Notes: generated by a model not told the origin, from the letters alone. 64,000 nucleotides of DNA from Cyclina sinensis (GCA_012932295.1 JAAONU010000002.1:22909770-22973769); one strand, 5' to 3'. Numbered from the stretch's first letter, positions 10,306-20,705 are shown. Program-made: numbers and translations.

Positions 10306-11205
10306 ATCTTATCTTCAAGTATATACAAGAGTCGCGTGCAAGAGTCACGCATGACATAGGGTAAATATTACATACCGAGATTTGTTGATGTAATTTTTTA
10401 CGATCAGTTAACTGTATTTCGTAAAATTTACCTTCGAAACAAAATATTAATATGCATGCTTTATATGGAACCAGGGTTGTTGACTGACAATCGCTTTGAT
10501 TATCTTTATTTTTTCATCCTTCAACCCTTAGAACTGTCTTGCATAGAATCATCACTGTCATTGTTCCTGTTTTTGATGTTCCCTATCTTTGATTTATTAA
10601 CGCCATTAAGAAATATGGAGCCATACTAAGTTAAATACATTACCAGATATAGAAAAAATCCAACAACAAGATTTTACCACTCCTCACTAGATAACGACTT
10701 CTTACGAAACGTACATGTATAGTTCACCAAAAAATTCAAACATGGTAGTTTACATACACATTTTACACGTCTTTAGGCTTACACCCTCACAGATCTCGCC
10801 TTTCCGTTGCATGAAACATATGATTATTTAGAAAATACGATATTTTGTGAGAAGGTGCTATAAAAAATGCGAAGAATATGAAAGTATTATTGGAAATTTT
10901 AGATTTTATCTTTGAAGTGCTGTATTATATTATACATTTATATATTATCATATCTTATTTTCTGCCTTGAACAAGAGCAATTTCCACTAGAATGTTCTTT
11001 CAGTAAAATCTTGTCAGCTGTGATAGTTTTCATTCTTTCACTTCAAACGCCTAAGACAAGGTGTTTTTCCATGTTTATCACAGTTTTATTTTTTTTTAGA
11101 TTTGACAACACTTTTTAACAACAACAAGAATGTTTGCATTGATTTTTCGTACACTTCGTAATTCCCGCCGGGTCATTATTATTCGGACATCCTTCACTAA
11201 ATAGT
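10306..11205. other. AT-rich spacer, no gene supported
   Basis: A minus-strand stretch at about 10525-10590 reads NNDSDDSMQDSSKG before a stop and could be a terminal exon, but no convincing acceptor or partner was found. Otherwise there is nothing to annotate. Confidence 0.35.
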
Positions 11206-12514
11206 TTGTTTACACAGTTTTATCCAATCTGTAATAAGACACTGTAACATAAATAATCAACTTTGTTTCCAATTTGTGTTATGACACTGAAACAGAAATA
11301 ACAAACTGTATCCAATCTGTGTTATGACACCGTCACAAAAATAATCAAGTTTGTATCCAGTCCGTGTTATGACGTCGCAGAAATAACTAAGTTTGTATAC
11401 AATTTGTGTTATGACACCGTCGCAGAAATAACTAAATTTGTATCCAATTTGTGTTATGACACCGTCACAGAAATAACTAAGTTTGTATCCAGTCTGTGTT
11501 ATGACACTGTCACAGAAATAACTAATTTTTTATCCAATTTGTGTTATGATACCGTTGCAGAAATAACCAAGTTTGTATCCAATCTGTGTTATGACACACA
11601 GAAATAACCAAGTTTGTATCTAATCTGTGTTATGACTATGTCGCAGAAATAACCAAGTTAATATCCAGTCTGTGTTATGACACTGTCCCAGAAATAAACA
11701 AGTTTGTATCCGATCTGTGTTATGACAATGAAAGGGAAATAACCATGTTTGTATCAAATATGTGTTCTAACACTGTTACAAAAAAAACTAAATTTGTATC
11801 ATATCTGTGTAATGACATTGACACAGAAATAACCAAGTTTGTATACATGATGCGTTATGTCACTGTCCCAGAAATAACCAAGTTTGTATCCAATCTGTGT
11901 TATGACTCTGACACAGAAATAACTAAGGTTGTATCCATTATGCGTTATGACACTATGGCAGAAATAACTAAGTTTGTATCCGATCTGTGTTATGACAATG
12001 AAAGGGAAATAACCGACAAAACTAAATTTGTACCCAGTCTGTGTTATGACACTGTCACAGAAATAACTAATTTTTTATCCAATTTGTGTTATGATACCGT
12101 TGCAGAAATAACCAAGTTTGTATCCAATCTGTGTTATGACACACAGAAATAACCAAGTTTGTATCCATTATGCGTTATGACACTGTCACAGAAATAACAA
12201 AGTTTGCATCCAATCTGTGTTATGACACAGACACAGAAATTACTACGTTTGTATCCATTATGCGTTATGACACTGTCCCAGAAATAACCAAATTTGTATC
12301 CCATCTGTGTTATGACACAGACACAGAAATTACTAAGTTTGTATCCATTATGCGTTATGACACTGTCCCAGAAATAACCAAATTTGTATCCCATCTGTGT
12401 TATGACTCTGACACAGAAATAACTAAGGTTGTATCCATTATGCGTTATGACACTATGGCAGAAATAACTAAGTTTGTATCCAATCTGTGTTATGACAGTT
12501 TGATAACTTAGTTT
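11206..12514. repeat. 45-bp minisatellite, about 29 units
   Basis: The unit is of the type GTTTGTATCCAATCTGTGTT plus a 25-bp variable part ending AGAAATAACTAA. Because 45 equals 15 codons, it keeps frames open on both strands: plus at 11404-11607, 11745-12152 and 12170-12511 (15-residue repeat such as CYDTVTEITKFVSNL), minus at 12134-12643. Short deleted units (GACACACAGAAATAACC at about 11593 and 12137) break the frames. A block of about 130 bp at about 11488 recurs about 544 bp later. From about 12166 the units alternate in 90-bp pairs (CATTATGCGTT / CATCTGTGTT). This is best read as satellite DNA, not a gene. Confidence 0.9.
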
Positions 12515-12689
12515 GTACATAAACATGCTGTCATTTTGATAACACAGAATAAATACAAATTTGATAATATGTCTGTCAGTCTGACTACTCAGAAATAGAT
12601 TTAATAGAAACACGAGGCTACCACAAACAGATTTTATTTTCATCTTTGGGGTTCAGTTACATGACTCGCAAAACAAAAATTTGTGTTTG

Positions 12690-13460
12690 CATTTCATTTA
12701 GAATACAGACTATATGAAAACAGACCTATTTTATAAACATTTTTAGTGCGTTCCAATAAAGTCTATCATCATAAAGTTTATTTCGTCTGCTTACACACCA
12801 TGACGATCATTTTGTCTCACTACAAAACGAAAGTTACAAACTGTTGAAAATCATTTTGTTCTGAAAGTGGCTATCCCAATACCCGCCTGTTAAGATGTGA
12901 GGTCTAAAAAGGTCTTGTTGAGACAACAATTGCCGCGAAAACAGAGGAACAGACTTCGGAACCCGATTAAGTTACTCAAAAAATAAACGTTTGATCTAGT
13001 AACTGAAATTAATTTAACATTATAGACATCAAATTAACAGAAATTTGAATCATTGGTCTACTAGTATTGCTTTTGAGATGGTCGTAGTCTATATTTGTGA
13101 TGCACTTTGTTGAGAAATCTTAGCAGAGACAGTCAACAAAGTAAAGCTCTTAAACTTAGCCCTGTATCAAGAAGATCGGGATGAAAATTGGCGATCGTAT
13201 GCCACGTCAAAACGAAAGAAAAGACATAAGTTGCAAAAATTTACATTTCTTTTTACGAAAACCTTTGAGGGTCTTCTTCAGACTGGCAGTATGGACAGTA
13301 TTAGATCAGAACATCTTAAAAACACCTCCAGTATTAGATAGAACGTATACTTCGATAGTACAAAAAGGTTTTGCGTTTCTGTTTTCATCCTCTTATGTAT
13401 TACTAAAAAATGTATCATTCAACCTAAGTTAACTAAGAAGTCATTTTTTAAAGACAAGAG
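12690..13460 (+). repeat. diverged duplication, copy A
   Basis: Similar sequence recurs in pieces at 14537-14719, 17389-17450 and 18794-19260. Shared landmarks include AGTGCGTTCCAATAA, GTTGAAAATCA, CTATCCCAAYACCCG, GAGAAATCTTAGCAGAGA and TCGATAGTACAAAAA. Both copies contain a short open frame (13181-13432 and 19042-19230) but differ by frameshifts, so coding is not supported. This copy lacks both insertions found in copy B and so serves as an empty-site reference. Confidence 0.75.
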
Positions 13461-13600
13461 ATGAAATCTGTACATTATCCAAGGTTGTAAAGTCGAAGAA
13501 CCATCTCGTCGGCAAGCTGCTGTGGTTTTAGTAAAAAGTGTTAAATTATCCAAATCACAATAACAAGGGACATCTGCAAAAAATATAAATAAATAAATAA

Positions 13601-14531
13601 AACTAGAACTGTGTCCATAGGACACGGATGCCCCCACTATGCATAAGTGCTCATAAACAAGAGCATGTATATCCTGTATGTAAGATTTTTTCTGTACATA
13701 TACCTAAAATGATCTACAGGTAACCTTATGTACATGTTAAATTAAATTACAAATGTAAAATTTATATGTTCAATTATTTATATGGTATATAGTGAAAAAA
13801 TCAACAAAGGGCCATAATTCTGTTAAATATGGTCACAGCAAAAATTCCTTCCATTACTACCATCTACACATTAAAGCTGTTCATCCCTGGAAGTTTAAGC
13901 AGAATCTGCCATCCAGTTTAAGAGGAGTTGCGTTCACAAAATTTCTATATGGTATATAGTGAAAAAATTAACAAGGGCCATAATTCTGTGAAATTTGGTC
14001 GCAGCAAAAATTCCTTCCTTTACTACCATCTACACATTAAAGCTGTTCATCCCTGGAAGTTTAAGCAGAATCTGCCATCCAGTTTAAGAGGAGTTGCGTT
14101 CACAAAATTTCTATATGGAATATAGTGAAAAATCAACAAAGGCCCATAATTCTGTGAAATTTGGTCGCAGCAAAAATTCCTTCCTTTACTACCATCTACA
14201 CATTAAGGTTGTTCATCCCTGGAAGTTTAAGCAAAATCTGCCATCCGGTTTACGAGGAGTTGCGTTCACAAAATTTCTAGTGAAAAAATCAACAAAGGGT
14301 CATAATTCTGTTAAATTTGGTCGCAGCGAAAATTCCTTCCTTTACTACCATCTACACATTAAGGTTGTTCATCCCTGGAAGTTGAAGCAAAGTTTGCCAT
14401 CCGGTTTAAGAGGAGTTGCGTTCACAAGATTTCGGGACGTACGTACGGACGGACGGACAGACGTACGTACGGACGGACGGACGGACAAGTGCAACGCTAT
14501 ATGCTACCCACTTTGTGGGGGCAAAAAAAGG
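13601..14531 (+). mobile_element. Pearl/Helentron-like non-autonomous element
   Basis: The order of parts is a left end with a perfect hairpin GTGTCC-ATA-GGACAC (13611-13625) and GATGCCCCCACTATG; a left flank; about four core units with TATGG anchors at 13781, 13948 and 14114 (period about 167 bp), the fourth lacking that anchor; a GGAC/ACGT microsatellite (14434-14487); and a right end with hairpin CCCAC-TTT-GTGGG (14507-14519) before GGGGGCAAAA. Bivalve Pearl elements and Helentron-type rolling-circle elements share this layout of core repeats, microsatellite and 3' palindrome. No Rep/helicase is encoded, so movement would need an autonomous partner. Open frames at 13928-14125 and 14094-14549 are by-products of the core repeat. 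Confidence 0.7.
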
Positions 14532-14536
14532 TCGTT

Positions 14537-14719
14537 GCAATTTACTTAGAATACAAATTAGATTTAAAAAAAAAAAAAAATCATAAACGTTTTCAGTGCG
14601 TTCCAATAATATTCATCATCACAAAGTTTATTTGCTCACATATACCATGACCAGCAATTGTCACATGGTCACATGAACAGCGACTGGTGCATATTGTTGA
14701 AAATCAGTTTATTCTGATG
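14537..14719 (+). repeat. diverged duplication, copy B, first part
   Basis: Homologous to about 12690-12865 (shared GCGTTCCAATAA, CACAAAGTTTATTT and GTTGAAAATCA). It starts at the right end of the Pearl-like element and is cut at 14719 by the foldback element. Its last 9 bp, ATTCTGATG, reappear at 17380-17388. Confidence 0.7.
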
Positions 14720-14753
14720 TATAGGAAGTGAGCAGTAGTAGTACGCAGCAGTA

Positions 14754-16010
14754 GAAAAGCGTGAAGTTGGCAGTAGCAGTAACAGCAGTAGCAGTTAATC
14801 AAAACGTGAGGTTGGCAGTAGCAGTAACAGCAGTAGCAGTAAAACAAAACGTGAAGTTGGCAGAAGCAGTAACAACAGTAGCAGTAAAACAAAACGTGAA
14901 GTTGGCAGTAGCAGTAACAGCAGTAGCAGTAAATCAAAACGTGAAGTTGGCAGTAGCAGTAACAGCAGTAGCAGTAAAAAAAACGTGAAGCTGGCAGTAG
15001 CAGTAACAACAGTAGCAGTAAAACAAAACGTGAAGCTGGCAGTAGAAGTAACAGCAGTAGCAGTAAAACAAAACGTGAAGCTGGCAGTAGCAGTTACAGC
15101 AGTAGCAGTAAAACAAAACGTGAAGTTGGCAGAAGCAGTAACAGCAGTAGCAGTAAATCAAAACGTGAAGTTGGCAGTAGCAGTACGAGCAATAGCAGTA
15201 AACAAAACGTGAAGTTGGCAGTAACAGTACGAGCAGTAGCAGTAAATAAAACGTGAAGTTGGCAGTAGCAGTAGGAGCAGTAGCAGTAAAACAAAACGTG
15301 AAGTTGGCAGTAGGAGTAAGAGCAGTAGCAGTAAAACAAAACGTGAAGTTGGCAGTAGCAGTACGAGCAGTAGCAGTGAACAAAACGTGAAGTTGGCAGT
15401 AACAGTACGAGCAGTAGCAGTAAATATAACGTGAAGTTGGCCGTAACAGTACGAACAGTAGCACTAAAACAAAACGTGAAGCTATTAGTAGCAGTACGAG
15501 CAGTAGCAGTAAAACAAAACGTGAAGTTGGCAGTAGCAGTACGAGCAGTAGCAGTAAAACAAAACGTGAAGTTGGCAGTAGCAGTACGAGAAGTAGCAGT
15601 AAAACAAAACGTGAAGTTGGCAGTAGCAGTAACAGCAAAAGCAGTAAAACAAAACGTGAAGTTGGCAGTAGCAGTACGAGCAGTAGCAGTAAACAAAACG
15701 TGAAGTTGGCAGTAGCAGTACGAGCAGTAGCATTAAACAAAACGTAAAATTGGCAGTAGCAGTACGAGCAGTAGCAGTAAACAAAACGTGAAGTTGGCAG
15801 TAGCAGTACGAGCAGTAGCAGTCAAACAAAACGTGAAGTTGGCAGTAGCAGTAACAGCAGTAGCAGTAAAACAAAACGTGAAGTTGGCAGTAGCGGTACG
15901 AGCAGTAGCAGTAAAACAAAACGTGAAGTTGGCAGTAGCAGTAACAGCAGTAGCAGTAAAACAAAACGTGAAGTTGGCAGTAGCAGTAACAGCAGTAGCA
16001 GTAAAAAAGT
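14754..16010 (+). repeat. foldback left arm: 45-bp repeat, about 28 units
   Basis: The unit GTGAAGTTGGCAGTAGCAGT plus AACAGCAGTAGCAGT and AAAACAAAAC repeats with 44-45 bp spacing. Two variants alternate, AACAGCAG and ACGAGCAG. The array gives long low-complexity frames on both strands (for example minus 14934-15740), which arise from the repeat period and are not genes. Confidence 0.9.
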
Positions 16011-16059
16011 CTTAAAAGTCTGGAAAGTTTCAATGAAATAAAACATGTTTAAACATCAA

Positions 16060-16745
16060 CAGACCCTCCCGAGTCTATTGCGTAGTTCTGCGTATGTTTC
16101 TGACACGCTTGCAAATTTTCATGAATTTTGGTGCCAATTGGAAAAATGTCATTTTTAATGTCTAGGGACCCTACCGTGTCTATTTTTTTTTGGTCTTCGA
16201 CTGTTTCTGACACACTCGCATACTTTCAGGAATTTTGGTGCCACTTGGAAAAATGTCATTTATAAGGTCTAGGGACCCTCCCATGTCGATTTAGCCGGTC
16301 AGCGACGGTTTCTGACACTCTCTCAGACTTCCAGGAATTTTGGTGCCAATCGGGAAAATGTCATTTTTAATGTCAACGGACCCTCCCGTGTCAATTTTAC
16401 TGGTCTGTGTCTGTTTCTGACACTCTCGCAGACTTTCAGGAATTTTGGTGACAATTTGGAAAATGTCATTTTTAAGGTCTAGCCATCCTTCCAGGTAAAT
16501 TTTACCGGTCTGCAACAGTTTCTGACCCTCTCGTAGACATTCAAGAATGTTGGTGCCAAAATTGAGAAAATGTCATTTTTTATGTTAAGGGACCCTCCGG
16601 TGTCCATTGTTACGGTCTGCTACTGTTTCTGACTTCATTGCAAACTTTCAGGAATTTGGCGCCAATCTAGAAAGTGTAGCGACCATCCCAGTTCGATTGC
16701 ACCGGTCTGAGACTGTTTCAAACACACTCGCAGACTTTCAGAGTT
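16060..16745 (+). repeat. foldback core: about 106-bp repeats, 6 units
   Basis: The word TGTCATTT recurs at 16147, 16254, 16359, 16464 and 16571 (spacing 105-107 bp), each followed by AGGGACCCTCCCGTGTC-like sequence and then TTTCTGACAC...GCAGACTTTCAGGAATTTTGG. The last unit is worn. No protein frame of note is present. This is the unpaired loop of the foldback structure. Confidence 0.85.
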
Positions 16746-17379
16746 TCCTACTGCTACTGCTGTTACTGCTACTGCCAACTTCACGTTTTGTTTACTGCTA
16801 CTGCTGTTACTGCTACTGCCAACTTCACGTTTTGTTTACTGCTACTGCTCGTACTGCTACTGCCAACTTCACGTTTTGTTTACTGTTACTGCTGTTACTG
16901 TTACTGCCAACTTCACGTTTTGTTTACTGCTACTGCTGTTACCGTTACTGCCAACTTCACGTTTTGTTTTACTGCTACTGCTCGTACTGTTACTGCCAAC
17001 TTCACGTTTTGTTTACTGCTACTGCCCGTACTGCTACTGCCAACTTCACGTTTTGTTTACTGTTACTGCTGTTACTGTTAATGCCAACTTCACGTTTTGT
17101 TTACTGCTACTGCTGTTACCGTTACTGCCAACTTCACGTTTTGTTTTACTGCTACTGCTCGTACTGTTACTGCCAACTTCACGTTTTGTTTACTGCTACT
17201 GCTCGTACTGCTACTGCCAACTTTACGTTTTGTTTACTGCTACTGCTCGTACTGCTACTGCCAACTTCACGTTTTGTTTACTGCTACTGCTCGTACTGAT
17301 ACTGCCAAATTCACGTTTGATTTAATTTCTACTGCCAACTGCTACTGCGTACTGTTACTGCCAACTTCCTATTAGTTAT
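16746..17379 (-). repeat. foldback right arm: same repeat inverted, about 13 units
   Basis: Units such as CTGCCAACTTCACGTTTTG with TACTGCTACTGCTGTTACTG are the reverse complement of the left-arm unit, at 43-45 bp spacing. A four-unit block at about 16870 is repeated about 176 bp further on. The arm is half as long as the left one, so unequal exchange or slippage has changed the arms independently. Confidence 0.9.
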
Positions 17380-17388
17380 ATTCTGATG

Positions 17389-17450
17389 GCGTCTATCCCA
17401 ACACCCGTCTCTTCAGATAAACAAGTTGGCTGCTTATAAAAAGCATTCAA
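17389..17450 (+). repeat. diverged duplication, copy B, middle part
   Basis: CTATCCCAACACCCGTCT matches copy A at about 12870-12889 and resumes the homology interrupted by the foldback insertion. After about 40 bp the similarity fades, and the next element begins at 17451. Confidence 0.6.
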
Positions 17451-18793
17451 TGGGTTATGCCCAATGATTGAACTGTACATGTAATCACATCTACATGCAA
17501 TATTTCTTGCGATATTGTTGCATTTAGTTCTTTGGGCTTTCATGTTTTGTCTATATTAGTAAATACTGTCAGGATGTGAAAGTTAGTAAGTAATTTTAAG
17601 AAAATAAATAATATACGTCTTTGTAAATCTTACAAGCACAGGATATAATGAACACAATATAAAATATAATCTTTGAGAACTCAGCTACGATAATCTTATT
17701 TTTGAAAATAGTTAAAGTGTCGTAAATAGCGCTGAAAAAATAGAAAAGAAATGTTATATATTAGTGTTATTAAAAGAGAACAACATAACAATTTCGTATT
17801 TTATAAGACTTACCTTTTCAGTGTGCATTATATTTACTTAAACATTTGAAGTAAAACCACTGAATTTTTATTTTTGTTGTCACAATTTAACGTTGTTTGT
17901 TTAAGCAAGCATCCTGCAGGAGCAATGGTCAAGTGGTAATGCGCTGGACTGGTAACCCAGGGTTGAGAGTTCGATTTCCGCTTCTCCACTTACATTACTT
18001 AATCTCTTTCGGATGAAACGTTAAACTGAGGTTTTGAAAAGAACTAAAGGTGTCTTTAGAATGGGATGTTTTCTATATCTTGCACTGTCCCCAACAACCT
18101 TATATAGCTAACGACGTCAGGGGGCGTTGGTCATACGGGCAACCGGTACAGTCGATAAATTATCTCAAATAAGGAGAGTGATACACGGTTATTTTAACAA
18201 CGCTCACATCGCCTGATGGCATTATAGACATTTTCTGAATTCTGGTGGATTGTTAAAATTGTTGATGTTCTAAGCATTTATTTAAATGGAGCTTCATTTT
18301 TAAAAGATCAAATTTACTGTTTTTTTATAAAATGTTTTTAGAACTGTGTAACCTGCTTTTAAGGTAACAACAGTTGCAAAAACGCCATAGTCTAAATTGT
18401 TGTTGTACGGGCAATTGATAAATTTCAATTCCTTTGCTGGCGTTATAAAAATTCATGCGAAATTATATATTAATTACAATAACTTTGCCTGTTAAATCTA
18501 AACACATTATTTACCTGAATATTTGTCAGTCACAATGAAAAAATCAAATTCAATACACTGAATGCATCTTCTTTCATTTTTTAAACTCTCGCTCAGAACA
18601 TTAAATTTAATGATTGCAGATCGTCAATAGGACCCCAAATGGGGCCGCAGTCAGGATTGCAGGGCCGCAGAATAATGATGTCCGAAAATCTCTGGCTCTA
18701 GACGCTCTGCTGCATATTCATTGTCAATAGACGCTCTGTCGCAGTTCGAAAACTCGCCAGTATACTGGGTGATGCCATAACGGGCATAACCCA
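17451..18793. mobile_element. candidate TIR element, 1.34 kb, in copy B
   Basis: TGGGTTATGCCC at 17451-17462 is exactly inverted at 18782-18793, and the interval is absent from copy A. The right end also holds an internal hairpin-like GGGTGATGCC / GGGCATAACCC. No transposase frame is seen, and a clear target-site duplication is lacking. It contains a nested SINE (17921-18235). The TIR is short, so a chance pairing is possible, but its position at both breaks of the A/B homology supports it. Confidence 0.45.
17921..18235 (+). mobile_element. tRNA-Thr-derived SINE with Meta-domain-like block
   Basis: The head (17924-17988) is tRNA-like: box A (GGTCAAGTGGTAATGCGC), an anticodon loop CTGGTAA giving GGT (Thr), and box B (AGTTCGATTTCC). 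Then comes TTTCGGATGAAACGTTAAAC at about 18007, the block also seen in the SINE at 4685. The tail contains CTTGCACTGTCCCCAACAACC and a GC-richer end. This copy is much better preserved than the 4685 one. Its right end is approximate. Confidence 0.75.
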
Positions 18794-19260
18794 ATAAAAG
18801 GAAAAAAAAAACGTTTGATTCAGTAAGCTTATACCATTTTAGACGTTATGGTGAATGAAAAATTTAATAATTTATCTACTATTTTTGAAAGTTGTTAACT
18901 GTCTGTTGTCTATATTTTTTGTTGCTCTTTCTTGAGAAATCTTAGCAGAGAAAGTCAACACAGTAAAGCCATCAAACTTATCAAGGTCAGGTTGAGAAAT
19001 GGTGATCATATTCCATGATCACAATCGAGAAAGAATAAAATATGTTGAGAAAATTAACTTTTTTTCCAAAAGTATTTAAGGGTCTTGTTCAGACCGGAAG
19101 TATGGTCAGTACTAGATCAGATCCAGCATTAAATAGAACTGATGCTTCGATAGTACAAAAATCGCTTGCGATTCTGTTTTCACCCATTTATGTTTGCTCA
19201 AAAATGTATCTTTCAAACAATTTTAACTAAAACTAAATTTCTTTAAAGACAAAACTAAAG
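18794..19260 (+). repeat. diverged duplication, copy B, last part
   Basis: AAACGTTTGATTCAGTAA, GAGAAATCTTAGCAGAGA, AGTCAACACAGTAAAGC, GGGTCTTGTTCAGACCGG and CTTCGATAGTACAAAAA match copy A (12985-13460) in the same order and orientation, at a level of similarity that implies an old duplication. Confidence 0.7.
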
Positions 19261-20261
19261 TTATCAGGTCCCATTTTGGAACAGAAATGAAAAAGTAGTA
19301 ACATGTTAGTTCATGCAAAGTTTGAATCAAAGGGTTTGTACCAAATAAAGTAACGTGCGAAGAATGACCAGATTGAAAAAAATCTCGGTTTTAGTACGTA
19401 TTGCTTGAAACAATTGCAAAGAAATTTGTCAGATGAGAGTTGCTTTATTTGACTAATTTAATGTGTGCTAGGCTAAAAGCTGTGTTGTCTAACACATAAC
19501 GCGGCTACTAAAAGTTGTTAGTTCTTATCAAAACAATAAAGTTACCGTTTAGCTTTGTTCAAATTAATAGAGTTCAGTATTTTTTCAGACTTGCCTGCAT
19601 ACGGTATAACTTTGCCAAAGGTAGGTATTCAAACGCACCTGTTGACACAAGGGCGACATTACAGGCGTTTGAACAAAGTCGCTTAAATCGAACAGTTGTA
19701 CACTGTATATTGTTGAATATATCTACAATGATTACTTGACCGTGACATTTTACGCACATTGACCATTTACACCCCTAAGGGCAATACTGGTCACGTTGCA
19801 GAACATGGGAGTACATTACAAAACATATCTCTTTTCAATAAAAGATTATCTAGTTTGAAAACACTTGAGAGAATTGATGCGTGTCCTGAAGACCTAATAT
19901 AGCAGGTGAATAACTGTTTTTTAAGCTGATGTATATAGTAAGGAGCAGACGATTAAGAAGGTAAGAATCATGCTTTATACGTACTTGTTTATCCGTATGT
20001 CAGATCAGTTCTTTCATCTTATTACTTATCAAGTGCCCTCAGTACCATGGTACAGAAAAAAATGTTCAGGCTTTCGAAATTGCCTTATTAGGTAAGAATA
20101 GAAATAAGCTACTAGTTCTTGTTTAGTTTAGACTCATTTATTCTACATCGATTGTGATATAAGTTCTTACAACTTACATTCACCACGCTCGATGACTGCT
20201 TCTTAGGTTCCATACCAGTATTCGCGCAGCATGGAGGAATGTGAAGATCGTGAGAGAATCT
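19261..20261. other. intergenic sequence, no gene supported
   Basis: A minimal intron-exon-intron pattern at about 19588-19620 (TTTTTTCAG then 32 bp then AAAG|GTAGGT) is suggestive but stands alone. An inverted pair TTCAAACGC / GCGTTTGAA lies at about 19628 and 19667. No domain is seen in the ORF 19515-19739. Confidence 0.35.
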
Positions 20262-20333
20262 CGCCTTTGACGGGATTCGAACCCGCGAACTCCGGATCCG
20301 GAACCCTGCGCTCTACCCCTGGACCACGGTGCC
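20262..20333 (-). tRNA. tRNA-Arg(CCG)-like sequence, probably pseudo or SINE head
   Basis: On the minus strand: box A (TGGTCCAGGGGTAGAGC), an anticodon loop TTCCGGA giving CCG (Arg), and a near-perfect T arm GCGGG-TTCGAAT-CCCGT. The acceptor stem pairs poorly and the anticodon stem has one mismatch, so a working tRNA is doubtful. The intact promoter boxes suit a tRNA-derived SINE or a recent tRNA pseudogene. Confidence 0.5.
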
Positions 20334-20588
20334 TCCTCTGCCATCCAGGAAACAATGATCGGACGGAGTGAACTCTGTCTAAAACACCCAAGGATCACAG
20401 TACAAAATAAGACTATTGATTGATATTATATGGATCAGGGTGCCCTAACGACGCAAGATCTACCTCACTCTGTCGGTATCTCTTTAGTCGTTAGCTTGTT
20501 GTGGGAAATCTATAGTTCGGACATTATCTCTTTTTTTTTGTTAGCAGACATTCTCTGTCTCTAAATAGTCGAAGATATTGTGGGAAGA

Positions 20589-20705
20589 ATGGGTCACAAC
20601 ACAGTGCTGCTGGTTCTCACGTTGCTGGTTCCATGTTTATTCGTCGTCACGATGGTGTTTAATGGTCTAAGCGGCGCGGATACCGGCGAGTCTCTTATTG
20701 TATAA
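20589..20705 (+). CDS. possible first exon with signal anchor (38 codons)
   Basis: ATG at 20589 opens a frame that starts MGHNTVLLVLTLLVPCLFVV and continues TMVFNGLSGADTG to a TAA at 20703-20705. Residues 5-24 form a strong hydrophobic segment after a short N-terminus, as in a signal peptide or type II membrane anchor. Its GC content is clearly above that of its flanks, a hint of coding. The donor may be ATT|GTATAA at 20699/20700 or lie earlier; both are weak. No second exon was found, and the family is unknown. Confidence 0.35.
   Translation: MGHNTVLLVLTLLVPCLFVVTMVFNGLSGADTGESLIV

Larger units (their letters stand above)
14720..17379. mobile_element. foldback-type transposon, 2.66 kb
   Basis: Two arms made of the same ~45-bp repeat in opposite orientation enclose a core of 106-bp repeats. 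The outer ends match as inverted repeats: ATAGGAAGT, CAGTA and AGTACGCAG at 14721-14749, with the same words on the minus strand at the right end (about 17341-17373). The element is flanked by a 9-bp direct repeat, ATTCTGATG (14711-14719 and 17380-17388), 10 bp if the T before it is counted. The homologous site in copy A (about 12856) has a single related word and no insert. This matches the layout of foldback elements, whose long inverted arms are internally tandem. No transposase is encoded. The right end carries 6-8 extra bases (TTAGTTAT) between the matching repeat and the direct repeat. Confidence 0.75.

Noticed and set aside
10525..10600. Minus-strand terminal exon reading NNDSDDSMQDSSKG
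   Set aside because: The acceptor is weak and no partner exon or phase link was found. The acidic, Ser-rich composition alone is not enough.
11404..12643. ORFs of 113-169 codons with a 15-residue repeat as a possible secreted repeat protein
   Set aside because: The 45-bp period keeps any frame open. Short units break the frame, both strands are open, and there is no start context, signal peptide or splice support.
14934..16046. Long minus-strand ORFs (up to 268 codons) rich in Leu, Tyr and Cys that look like membrane proteins
   Set aside because: They are translations of the 45-bp repeat in different frames. Frames are open on both strands at once and switch whenever a 44-bp unit occurs.
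19588..19620. 32-bp microexon between TTTTTTCAG and GTAGGT
   Set aside because: The splice-like words look good but stand alone, with no adjacent exon, domain or conserved frame.
20262..20333. Functional tRNA-Arg gene
   Set aside because: Promoter boxes and T arm are good but the acceptor stem pairs poorly. It is kept only as a tRNA-like feature with moderate confidence.
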